Source of the DNA: Lewinellaceae bacterium
GTDB taxonomy: Bacteria; Bacteroidota; Bacteroidia; Chitinophagales; Saprospiraceae
Reading direction: 5' to 3'
Length of the DNA: 64,000 nucleotides
Assembly: GCA_020636405.1 (NCBI GenBank)
Contig: JACJXW010000004.1
Coordinates: forward strand, 310,001-374,000
The stretch's first letter is position 1, and each line of letters begins with the position of its first letter. Shown piece by piece: positions 8,302 to 16,618 of this stretch. Below the pieces are notes generated by a model. The model made no database searches. It had not been told where the DNA came from and saw only the letters and a program-made list of their open reading frames with translations. The position numbers and the translations under genes were made by a program.

Positions 8302-9270
8302 ATGATCCTGATGAAACAAAGACTAGCATTTTTCCTGTTGTTGGCGTCTTCACTGGTTTTTCTGAACAGTGGATGTAATGAAGGTTCCATTGATTCCCCC
8401 CTCAATAATCTGACCTTCCTGAATGTACGCCTTACGGATGCCCCCCTCGCAATTGACGAAGTGAATATAGACCTCCAGTCGATACTGGTAAAAGGCCCGG
8501 GTGGGTCGGAAGAGATCGAACTGAATACCAATGCCGGCATTTACAACCTGCTGGATCTGCAGAATGGTATAGATGCACTGGTGGCCAATGCGATGGTCTC
8601 CCTTGAGGAGATCCGTCAGGTTCGCCTGATCCTGGGTGAAGACAATACGGTGGTGGTGGATGGTGAAGAATACGAGCTGAAGGTTCCATCCGGAAGCCAA
8701 TCCGGGCTGAAGATCAATCTTTGCCTCGACCTTACCGGTATGCCGCAATATGACCTGATCCTGGATTTCGATGCTGCCGAATCCGTGCATCAAACCGGTA
8801 ATAACCGCTACATGCTCCGGCCGGTGATCCGGGTGGTGAACCCCGATGCGACATGTGGTGGAGGAGACGATGGCCTGGATATCGACGACCTGCCGGTCGA
8901 CCTGCAGCAGTACCTGGAAGATAACTACGATGGATACAATTTCACCGCCGAAATGGATGAATTGTGCGGGGCAGTAGAGGTGATCCGGGTTAATGCCCGG
9001 GACGGCAATGTGAGAGTGTCCCTTTTCTTCGGCCTCAACGGAGCATTCCTCCAGTCTGCCGAGGAAATTGATCCTTCGGATATCAATAACAATGATGTAC
9101 TGGGGACGATCGCCAACGATTACTCGGATTACGATGAGATCGAAGAGGCTTACCTGGTCAACCGTTTTGATGATGAGGTGCGATATGAGGTAGCACTTCT
9201 CAATAGCCAGAATAATGAAAGGGCCTATGTCGTCTTTGATGAAGGCGGCATGGTGCTCTGCGAAGAATAA
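8302..9270 (+). CDS. DUF4382-type lipoprotein with C-terminal PepSY-like domain
   Basis: 322 residues. The signal peptide ends in a lipobox (LNSGC, Cys near residue 25), so the protein should be lipid-anchored in the envelope. Residues ~38-185 match the DUF4382 pattern: LTDAPLAIDEVNIDLQSI, GIYNLLDLQNGI, then IRQVRLILGEDNTVVVDG and a RYMLRPVIRVV end. Residues ~198-322 (LPVDLQQYLEDNYDGYNF and repeats of this type) look like a PepSY-like fold found in Bacteroidota periplasmic proteins. The function of both domains is unknown. The gene is monocistronic, ending in two consecutive terminators. Confidence 0.75.
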   Translation: MILMKQRLAFFLLLASSLVFLNSGCNEGSIDSPLNNLTFLNVRLTDAPLAIDEVNIDLQSILVKGPGGSEEIELNTNAGIYNLLDLQNGIDALVANAMVSLEEIRQVRLILGEDNTVVVDGEEYELKVPSGSQSGLKINLCLDLTGMPQYDLILDFDAAESVHQTGNNRYMLRPVIRVVNPDATCGGGDDGLDIDDLPVDLQQYLEDNYDGYNFTAEMDELCGAVEVIRVNARDGNVRVSLFFGLNGAFLQSAEEIDPSDINNNDVLGTIANDYSDYDEIEEAYLVNRFDDEVRYEVALLNSQNNERAYVVFDEGGMVLCEE

Positions 9271-9292
9271 ACCTGGAAACTCAACCAGTTCT

Positions 9293-9337
9293 CTGCCCAC
9301 TGTACGGGAGCATTTTTTTCAGTGGGCAGCTTTTTTT
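9293..9337 (+). terminator. Intrinsic terminator, first of two
   Basis: CTGCCCACTG (9293-9302) pairs perfectly with CAGTGGGCAG (9320-9329), 17-base loop, followed by C and seven T. Confidence 0.85.
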
Positions 9338-9367
9338 GAATTATTAGCTGCGATTTAATAATAAATG

Positions 9368-9398
9368 AAGCCGGTATCCTGAAGGAGCCGGCTTTTTT
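9368..9398 (+). terminator. Intrinsic terminator, second of two
   Basis: AAGCCGG (9368-9374) pairs with CCGGCTT (9388-9394), 13-base loop, with a T run to 9398. It lies 30 bases after the first terminator and just upstream of the next gene. Confidence 0.75.
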
Positions 9399-9455
9399 AT
9401 TTGGATAGCTCCGAACTCCCAAAAATCCTTATTTTGCGGTGAAATTTGTGAAATT

Positions 9456-11144
9456 ATGTCTTTAAAGCCTACACAGCGCAGCCGGGCCCAGGAATCGCGC
9501 GCAGCCATACAACGCCTTTACATTGCGATGCGCCATCTTTTCATTCGGGGGAACTACAAGCCGCTGGGCGTTTCCGGAGAAGCCATGATCGAAGCGCTCA
9601 CGCAATTGCGCCCCGAGATCTACGGCTCGATTACCGACCCGGAGCGGGTGGAGCTTGATGGGCTGCTCTATATTTTCCAGCGCTTGCCTAAAGGCATCGA
9701 GGAGTGCCGCTACATCCGGCTCATTTCCCGGGAAGGCTTTGAACACAGTGCCTTCAAACCCATCGTTCCTCCCAAGCGCCGCCGCAACAGTTACCGCATC
9801 GACCAGGAACAGATGTTCATTGAAATGACCCGCGGCCGCAGCGATATCTACGACATTCTCACTCATCTGACCTTTATGTACATTGAGGCGGAAAAGATCC
9901 GCCGCAACAGCGAAGACCACCGTGGGCGCAAAAAGCGGGACTGGTTAATGCTGGAAGAGATCGTCCGGCGCGAAGACCAAGGAGAGGAATACAATCAGGA
10001 TATTGCTTATACTTACCTCAGCACGCTTTTGGGCCGTACCTATGAGGAGACGGTCGACGCTTGCCGCCGCTTCGCCAAAGATCCTGATGTGAACAGCATC
10101 TTCCACATCACCTATTGGCTGGGCCGTCTATCTTCGGACGAGGCCAGGGATAGCGTCGACCGGGAGATCAGCTTTTCTTCAGCTTTGCGCGAAAAAGTGG
10201 GGCATCATATTTATGGCGAAAAGTGGGCAAGCAACATCAAGGCCAGGCTGGCCATGCTGGGGCTGCTCTACCAACCCATACACATCATCAGCGCCAACCC
10301 CCACAGCGTCATGAACAGCTTTTTCGCCGCCAAGGCCATGGGTGAGGACGATGAACTGGAAGACCTGGCCCGCGAGCTGAGTATTGAAGCCAATTCTGAA
10401 ATGCGAAAATCTGTACAGGAGTACGCCCTGCGCAACGGCATGTACGAAGTGGAAGACCACGCCGGCACCGGCATTACCGTTCAGATCTTCGATACCTCCA
10501 AGATCAATCCCGATATTCTGCCCCGGGAATTGAAGTGGAATAAGGATTACATCGCCGAACAAAAACCCGTGATACTGGTCATGGATTATGCTTTCGGCGA
10601 ACAGGCCTACGAAACCATGGACGAGTTGCTCAAGCCTTATGAGGTCGATGGCAAGAGAATACCCATCAATGTGCAGTCGATCTCTATCATGGGAAAGGCC
10701 GGTATTCTGGAAGGCGGAAAGGGGGACATCATGGTGCCTACCGCCCACGTCTTTGAAGGCACTGCCGATAATTACCCTATCGACAACCACCTCAAAAAGG
10801 CCCATTTCGAAGGTAAGGGCCTGTTGGTCTTCGAAGGGCCGATGATCTCCGTGCTGGGCACTTCTCTGCAGAATAAGGACATCATGCACTATTTCCTGCG
10901 TTCTTCCTGGAAGGCCATTGGGCTGGAAATGGAGGGGGCGCATTACCAGAAGGCCATACAGGCGGCCGCCAAGATCCGGAAAAGCATCAACGAAAACGTG
11001 GTGTTGCGCTATGCCTACTACGCCTCAGACAATCCCCTGGTCACCGGGCATACCCTCGCTTCCGGAAGCCTGGGGGTAGATGGGGTCAAACCCACCTATT
11101 TGATCACGGTGCAGATCTTGAACCAGATCTTGAACCCGGAGTAG
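9456..11144 (+). CDS. Nucleoside-phosphorylase-like protein (AMP nucleosidase-like), conserved in Bacteroidota
   Basis: 562 residues, cytoplasmic, no signal peptide. The C-terminal half (about 265-560) has features of the nucleoside phosphorylase superfamily: PHSVMNSFFAAKAMG, GKAGILEGGKGDIMVPTAHV, and GLEMEGAHYQKAI, where the Glu-Met-Glu triad is the nucleoside/ribose-binding signature of purine phosphorylases and AMP nucleosidase. The N-terminal half is helical and charged with no fold I can name. This architecture differs from Escherichia coli Amn in length and N-domain, and I believe databases hold it as a DUF family in Bacteroidota. The likely chemistry is N-glycosidic cleavage of a purine nucleoside or nucleotide; the substrate is not determined. 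Confidence 0.6.
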   Translation: MSLKPTQRSRAQESRAAIQRLYIAMRHLFIRGNYKPLGVSGEAMIEALTQLRPEIYGSITDPERVELDGLLYIFQRLPKGIEECRYIRLISREGFEHSAFKPIVPPKRRRNSYRIDQEQMFIEMTRGRSDIYDILTHLTFMYIEAEKIRRNSEDHRGRKKRDWLMLEEIVRREDQGEEYNQDIAYTYLSTLLGRTYEETVDACRRFAKDPDVNSIFHITYWLGRLSSDEARDSVDREISFSSALREKVGHHIYGEKWASNIKARLAMLGLLYQPIHIISANPHSVMNSFFAAKAMGEDDELEDLARELSIEANSEMRKSVQEYALRNGMYEVEDHAGTGITVQIFDTSKINPDILPRELKWNKDYIAEQKPVILVMDYAFGEQAYETMDELLKPYEVDGKRIPINVQSISIMGKAGILEGGKGDIMVPTAHVFEGTADNYPIDNHLKKAHFEGKGLLVFEGPMISVLGTSLQNKDIMHYFLRSSWKAIGLEMEGAHYQKAIQAAAKIRKSINENVVLRYAYYASDNPLVTGHTLASGSLGVDGVKPTYLITVQILNQILNPE

Positions 11145-11173
11145 TTTTTTCAAAAAATATCGGTGTTCACTCT

Positions 11174-14100
11174 TCAATATCCTATTTCACCTGTCTTCAC
11201 CACGCGCTCCGCGCCTGTTCTTATGCCTTTCTGTTCAGCTACCAGCCAGTACACCCCGGCCGGCACACCGGGACGAAGCCGGTGGCGCAGGCCAGGGGCC
11301 TGCTCTTCATGCACCAGTTGTCCTGCAAAGTTGTATAGCAATAAGCGTATCGGCAGGCCGTCCTCCAGTCCGGAAATTTGCACCAGGAATTCTTCGCTGA
11401 AGGGATTCGGGCTTACCTGCATATTGCCTCCTCCACTGCCAGGCCGCCGTATCGGCGGCGTAAATCCCAGCTCGTTATCAGTGGGTACTTTAAAATAAAA
11501 GCCTTCCTGGCAATCATTGGCGTCTGTGACGATCAGAAAGTACTGCCCTGTGGCTAACAAGTCAATGGAAGGCTCAGTACGGCCATTGCTCCACAGAAAG
11601 CTGTAGGGCGGCGTGCCGCCCGTCATTTCCACCGCAATACTGCCGCCGAAGAAGTCGCCCTCGTCCGGTTCGATCAAGGCCGCGCCTACCCGCAACGTAT
11701 CGTAATAGGTGAGGGTCAGGTTGATGATACTATCGCAGCCGCCGGCGCCGGTAAACTGCAGCTCCGCCTCAAAGGGTTCCCGAAAGATGTACGGGCCGAG
11801 GGCCAGCGACTGCCCGGGGCAGAGGGCCGTGTCCAGGGCAACTTCGACAACGGGGCTGACGGTAAGGTGCAACACCACGATGCTATCGCAACCGTTGCTG
11901 GCGACAAATACCTCCTGGTAAACGCCCGGCTGGCTCAGCTCCGCGCCGCCGAAGGAGTAGCTTTCCCCTTCGCAGATGCCCTCATCCAACTGGGTGAAGA
12001 AGGTGGGCAGGACTGTCAGGTTGATCGTGACGATACTGTCGCACCCCGTCTGCGGGTTGGGGAAGGTAAACCGGTAGGCGCCCGTCATTTCCAGCACTTG
12101 CCCGCCGATGTTGAAGGAGCTGCCTTCACATATCTGAATATCGAAGGTTGTGTCCGGTACCGGCGTTACCATGAGGTTGAGGGTGACAACACTGTCGCAG
12201 CCGCTGGCCGCCGGGAGTATTTCGATATACTGCCCGGGCATACTGTAGGCGCTGTTGCCGACGCTGAAACTCTCCCCCGCGCAGATGGACTCGTTCAGGG
12301 TGGTGGAATCGACGGGAAGAACGACCAGTTCCAGGCAGGCTATGCTGTCACACCCGCTGGCGCTGCCGCCCGCGATGGTGTCGCAAAACAGGCCAGCAAG
12401 GGTGTAATCGCTGCTGTTCCAGGGATACGCTTCCCCTTCGCAGATGGTGGCCAGGAGGGTATCCTTGGGAATGGGCAACACGGTGAGGTTCAGGATGACA
12501 ATACTGTCGCAGCCGTTGGCGGCTGTCAGCGTATCCGAATAGACGCCCGAGGCGGTGTAGGCGCTGCCCCCTACCACCAGGCTTTCCCCCTCGCAGGCGG
12601 CCTCAATAAGGATGGTTTCAGGGGCCGGCAGTGCGGTGAGTTGCAACTGCACCATACTCTGGCAGCCGGAGGGGCTGGTGATGACGGTATTATAAGTACC
12701 CGTTTGGGTGTAAGTTTCATTGCCCAGCAGGTAACTCCGCCCTTCGCAGATGGTGGCCAGTATGGTGTCTGTGGGTTGTAGCACAGCCAGGTTGAGAGTG
12801 ATGATGCTGTCGCAGCCGTTTGCCGCTATTAGGATATTCTGGTATTGCCCGGTGCTGCTATACGCTAAGCCCCCTACGACAATTTCCTCCCCCTGGCAAA
12901 GGCTTACGTTTAGGGTAGTGTTCGAAACCGGCAGCACAGTGAGCGTCAGTTGCTGAATGGTAGCGGTGTCCTGGGTGGCATTAATGAGGGTGTCGAGGTA
13001 GATGCCGCTGCTCGCCAGGGTATTCATGTTATAGAAAACGGTTTCTCCCTGGCAGATGGTGGAGTCGATGAAGAGCGTATCCGGGGCGATGGCCACCAGG
13101 AGGCCGGCCACGATGCTGTCGCAGCCGTTCTGATCGGCAAGCAGGATCTTAAAAGGCCCTGTGGTATCGACCGCTATGCCCCCGGCCAGGAAGGGCAATT
13201 CGGCGGGCACTACCCCCAGGTTGGTCAAAGAAGGGGGATGGACAATAAGGATCAGCTCGATGAGGCTGTCGCAGCCGTTTTGATCGGTTAGTACTACCGG
13301 GTAATACCCCGTCTGGGTGAAAAACCGGTTGCCCAGGGAATAAGCTTCTCCCAGGCAGATATCGGCATTTACCACAGTGGGCGGGTTGGGCCCCAGTACG
13401 GTGAGATGGAGTAAAACGGGTTGCTCGCAACCGTCCGGGCGGGTATAGGACAAGGAATAAGAGCCCGAATTGAAGAAGGAAATTCCCTGGTAAATAAAGG
13501 GCAGATCCTTCACACAGACTTCTTCAAAGAGCACCTCCGTCGGAAGTGGGCTGGCCGTGATGTCCCGGCAGGCGGATTCGCCGGGCCCGTAACAAGGGTT
13601 AGAAGGCTCAACACACAATTGGTAGGTGCCGGCAGGTAGGTTGCCTAGCGTAAGAGATTGCTCATAACCTATGGTGTTGCCATTCAGCGTCCAGGTATAG
13701 GCGGCGGCGCCGGTAACGTTGTTGGCCGTGTAAAGAGCAGCTCCTCCCTGGCAAAAATCGGCCGGCCCGTCGATCTGAGGCGTGCCTTCAACATCCGGCG
13801 CTATGGCCGAACCGCTGACCACGTCGATCCGAAAGTCACAGATATCCCCTCCGTTCCCGTCGATGACGACGAAGTAGGTTTCGCCGGGCTGCAGGCCGCT
13901 GGCATGAAGGGTGGTGGAGTTGAAACCGGGGTCGCAATTCGAGACGGACTGCCAGGCGGTACAATCGACCGTCCGGTAGATCTCAGCCTGCAGGCCACTG
14001 CCGATCTGGCAATTGAACGTGTTGATATTTAATACAATGCTGGTTGTGCCGGCGACAAACCCTACCCAGTTGACGCTGTGAAACTGAGGCGCGCAGAACT

Positions 14101-14296
14101 GCGGCGGGACATCCCATTGGGGAAACCACTGGTTGGCGCTATAGTAGCCGTCCAGGTCACAGACGATACAAGCCTCCCAGCAAAAAGGGGCAGGCAAAGC
14201 ATTGAAATTAGGCGGGCAGGCAGCAGGTGGTGATTGAGCAGGCACGAGCGAACAGCTAATAGCCGACAGCAGAAAGAACAGGAGCAGGCGTCTCAT
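11174..14296 (-). CDS. Large T9SS surface protein with about 12 'CxGE...GCDS' repeats and a SprB-like repeat
   Basis: 1040 residues. An N-terminal signal peptide is followed by a ~150-residue cysteine-containing region and a PKD/Ig-like domain (FCQGGAALYTANNV). Then come about twelve tandem ~60-70-residue units, each with ICEGESY-like start, a short G-x-Y turn and a GCDSIVTLNLTVLP-like end. Near residue 900 is a SprB-type repeat (GGSIAVEMTGGTPPYSFLWSNG ending VTDANDC). The C-terminus is a T9SS type A sorting domain (VSPNPFSEEFLVQI ... GVYWLVAEQK). Such proteins are exported through T9SS to the cell surface and serve as adhesins or extracellular matrix components. Paired cysteines in each unit suggest a disulphide per repeat. 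Convergent with the preceding gene. Confidence 0.85.
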   Translation of the reverse strand: MRRLLLFFLLSAISCSLVPAQSPPAACPPNFNALPAPFCWEACIVCDLDGYYSANQWFPQWDVPPQFCAPQFHSVNWVGFVAGTTSIVLNINTFNCQIGSGLQAEIYRTVDCTAWQSVSNCDPGFNSTTLHASGLQPGETYFVVIDGNGGDICDFRIDVVSGSAIAPDVEGTPQIDGPADFCQGGAALYTANNVTGAAAYTWTLNGNTIGYEQSLTLGNLPAGTYQLCVEPSNPCYGPGESACRDITASPLPTEVLFEEVCVKDLPFIYQGISFFNSGSYSLSYTRPDGCEQPVLLHLTVLGPNPPTVVNADICLGEAYSLGNRFFTQTGYYPVVLTDQNGCDSLIELILIVHPPSLTNLGVVPAELPFLAGGIAVDTTGPFKILLADQNGCDSIVAGLLVAIAPDTLFIDSTICQGETVFYNMNTLASSGIYLDTLINATQDTATIQQLTLTVLPVSNTTLNVSLCQGEEIVVGGLAYSSTGQYQNILIAANGCDSIITLNLAVLQPTDTILATICEGRSYLLGNETYTQTGTYNTVITSPSGCQSMVQLQLTALPAPETILIEAACEGESLVVGGSAYTASGVYSDTLTAANGCDSIVILNLTVLPIPKDTLLATICEGEAYPWNSSDYTLAGLFCDTIAGGSASGCDSIACLELVVLPVDSTTLNESICAGESFSVGNSAYSMPGQYIEILPAASGCDSVVTLNLMVTPVPDTTFDIQICEGSSFNIGGQVLEMTGAYRFTFPNPQTGCDSIVTINLTVLPTFFTQLDEGICEGESYSFGGAELSQPGVYQEVFVASNGCDSIVVLHLTVSPVVEVALDTALCPGQSLALGPYIFREPFEAELQFTGAGGCDSIINLTLTYYDTLRVGAALIEPDEGDFFGGSIAVEMTGGTPPYSFLWSNGRTEPSIDLLATGQYFLIVTDANDCQEGFYFKVPTDNELGFTPPIRRPGSGGGNMQVSPNPFSEEFLVQISGLEDGLPIRLLLYNFAGQLVHEEQAPGLRHRLRPGVPAGVYWLVAEQKGIRTGAERVVKTGEIGY

Positions 14297-14393
14297 ATCC
14301 GGGAGTAGTTAACGGGGTTTGGTGTAAAGAGCTTTTCTTTATCAGAGGATGGAAACGGCACATTTCGCTGCTTCCAGGCCCGGAGATCACGAA

Positions 14394-15704
14394 TTACGCT
14401 TTGCCTTCGTCAAACCGGTGGCCATGCTGTTTGCTCCACCAATAGGAGATCGCACCCAAACCCAGGTTTGCCAGCCCGAGCAGGCTTTCCGTTGGGCGGT
14501 CGTAGAGCAGAAAGGCCAGGATCCAGAAGCTGATACCCAGGAAAACCAGTTGCACCCAGGGATAGCCAGGGCTGGAATAACCCTGGTGCCCGTTCTTCCA
14601 CCGCATGACGAAGATGCCGGCAACAGCGGCAGTGGTAAAGAGTTGAAGGACAAAGCCGCTGTACAACAGCACCTGCTCGAAAGAGCTCGTCACGATCATA
14701 AAGATGCTGATGCCGGCCTGTAACCATACCGCCTTGACAGGAATGCCATTGCGGTTGTCTGCCGCCAGGAAACGCCAGATCGAATAATCGTTGGCCATGG
14801 CGCGTACTACCCTCGGGCCGACCCACACCATAGCGCTGATGCTGGAGATGAGGAACAGGGCAATGAAAAAGCTGATCAGCCGCCCTCCTGCCGGGCCGAA
14901 CATCAACTCGGCCACCACCTGTCCTACTTCAATTTTACCCCTGAGCTGAGCGGCAGAAGCCTGGTTGAGGAAAGCCATCTGGAGCAGCACATACAACAAG
15001 CTGACAGCCAGCGTGCCACTGATGAGGGCTCGCGGAAGGTTGCGTGCCGGCTCATGGATCTCCTCTACAATGTAAGCTGCCGCATTCCACCCGGAAAAAG
15101 CGTAGATCACGTACACCAGAGAAACGGCAAAGGCAGGCTTGGACAGCTCGGTATGCCAGGCGCTGCTGAGTTCCACGGCGCCCGACTCGGTGGGAAGGAT
15201 AAAACAGGCTATGATGAAGAACAGGATCAGCAACAGTTTGAGGGCGGTAAAAGTATTCTGGAAGTTGCTGCTCTGCCGGATATTGACGGAGTGGACCATG
15301 GAGATCAACACAATGGCGCCCGTAGCCACCGCCTGGGCCGAAAAAGGCGCGAATTTTTCAATGTAGGCGCCCATGGCCATTGCCGCGAGAGCTACCGAGG
15401 CAGCAAAGCCCACGGTCAGGGATACCCAGCCGGAAAGATAACCGATGAAGGGATGGTAGATGCGGCTGAGAAAATAATATTCGCCGCCGGAGCGGGGTAG
15501 TTTGGTGCCCAGTTCGGCGTAACTAAAGGCTCCAAAAAGGGATACAATACCGCCAATCAACCACAATAACAAGATAGCCCAGGTGCTGCTCAGCCCCTGT
15601 AGCTGGAGGCCCAGGCTGGTGAATACTCCTGTACCTACCATATTGGCCACCACGATCGCCGCGGCACTGACCCACCCTATTTTCCTTCCGCCGGCCTGCT
15701 GCAT
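14394..15704 (-). CDS. APC-superfamily amino acid permease
   Basis: 436 residues with about 12 hydrophobic segments. The first helix carries the APC signature, VANMVGTGVFTSLG, in which the broken helix binds the substrate's amino and carboxyl groups. This is followed by GAFSYAELGTKLPRSGGEYYFL, a hallmark of the LAT/APA branch. The protein should sit in the inner membrane and exchange or symport amino acids; specificity cannot be read. It is encoded alone, about 100 bases upstream of the repeat surface protein on the same strand and divergent from the small lipoprotein at 15957. Confidence 0.85.
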   Translation of the reverse strand: MQQAGGRKIGWVSAAAIVVANMVGTGVFTSLGLQLQGLSSTWAILLLWLIGGIVSLFGAFSYAELGTKLPRSGGEYYFLSRIYHPFIGYLSGWVSLTVGFAASVALAAMAMGAYIEKFAPFSAQAVATGAIVLISMVHSVNIRQSSNFQNTFTALKLLLILFFIIACFILPTESGAVELSSAWHTELSKPAFAVSLVYVIYAFSGWNAAAYIVEEIHEPARNLPRALISGTLAVSLLYVLLQMAFLNQASAAQLRGKIEVGQVVAELMFGPAGGRLISFFIALFLISSISAMVWVGPRVVRAMANDYSIWRFLAADNRNGIPVKAVWLQAGISIFMIVTSSFEQVLLYSGFVLQLFTTAAVAGIFVMRWKNGHQGYSSPGYPWVQLVFLGISFWILAFLLYDRPTESLLGLANLGLGAISYWWSKQHGHRFDEGKA

Positions 15705-15956
15705 GAATATCTGTTCAAATGGCTAAAGTTATTAAATCTTGCCCTACAAAGTCCAATTATCAGTTAGCCCTAACGTATTGATAACATACAAGGGGCCGTA
15801 AGGCAAGGCTTTTAACAACTGTTAAGCTGGAATACCGGAAATTTGGCGGAGAAGCGGAATGCTATACTGAGCCGGCCAGGCACTCCGGGCTTTTGCAATG
15901 TTCAGCATATATTACCGCTAAATTGCCTATTTTTGCCCATCAAAATCCAATGAACA

Positions 15957-16427
15957 ATGAAACAGCTAGTGCTTATTGCCTTTGTTGCCGCCCTCATCGC
16001 CTCCTGTGGCGAATCCTTTGAAACTCAGCACGAACGAATGGTGCAGGAACACCAGGCTATGGAAGCTAAATACCAGGAGCTCAAAACCTACCGTCAGCAG
16101 CGGCTGCAGGAGTACATGCAGGTGCGCGAAGCCCACGAAGACCTGGCCGCCGGCGTAGAGGACTCCCTCCACACCGCCATCAATGAAATGCACGACGGCA
16201 TGTTGCTCAATCACGAAGCTTTCCTCAAAACCCATGAGGAAATGGCCGCCGCCCATGCCGCTATGGAAGCCCAACACGGTAAAGAAGGCTATAGCGAAGC
16301 TCAGATCCGCGCTGACCACGACCGGATGAAACAGGACCACCAGCAGCTCGAAACCGAACACGGCTACATCAAGGACGAACTCAATCACATGCTCGATGAA
16401 CAACAAGGGATGATGGGAGAGCATTAG
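15957..16427 (+). CDS. Small coiled-coil lipoprotein with repeated H-x-x-M pattern
   Basis: 156 residues. The signal peptide ends in a lipobox (LIASC), giving a lipid-anchored mature protein. The rest is one long charged helix, rich in Gln/Glu/His/Met and almost without aromatic residues. Histidine and methionine recur at i, i+3 spacing: QHERM, EHQAM, MHDGM, THEEM, AHAAM, DHDRM. Periodic His/Met faces on a helix are typical of metal-binding, especially copper or silver, proteins. The coiled-coil form could equally be structural. No neighbour supports a metal role, so this is a hypothesis. A TATTTTTG element (15928-15935) fits a -7 box. Confidence 0.75.
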   Translation: MKQLVLIAFVAALIASCGESFETQHERMVQEHQAMEAKYQELKTYRQQRLQEYMQVREAHEDLAAGVEDSLHTAINEMHDGMLLNHEAFLKTHEEMAAAHAAMEAQHGKEGYSEAQIRADHDRMKQDHQQLETEHGYIKDELNHMLDEQQGMMGEH

Positions 16428-16468
16428 TACCGGGAATCGCTGGATGGATGAATGGCCCGGCGGTTCTA

Positions 16469-16511
16469 CGGGCGGATTGCCCTAGCGGGTTATCTATTCC
16501 ATATCCGCCCG
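16469..16511. terminator. Hairpin after the His/Met lipoprotein gene
   Basis: CGGGCGGAT (16469-16477) pairs perfectly with ATCCGCCCG (16503-16511) around a 25-base loop. No T tract follows, so termination is possible but not certain. Confidence 0.4.
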
Positions 16512-16574
16512 GACACCAGCCATTACAGGTATTCATCCCTTTTCCCTTTCTGCGCTCATCCTGCTCTGTTTTAG

Positions 16575-16582
16575 TATATTTG
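16575..16582 (+). promoter_or_regulatory. -7 element TATATTTG
   Basis: Exact match to TAnnTTTG, 36 bases before the ATG of the following gene. An upstream TTTCTG at 16547-16552 is a weak -33 candidate with slightly long spacing. Confidence 0.5.
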
Positions 16583-16618
16583 CTGCTATTCCTGTAACCT
16601 CTGAATTTTCTTTATCCC

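Noticed and set aside
11700..13500. Regularly spaced DNA repeats resembling a CRISPR array
   Set aside because: The period (~200 bases) and protein-level repeat in a continuous frame show that these are coding repeats of the surface protein.
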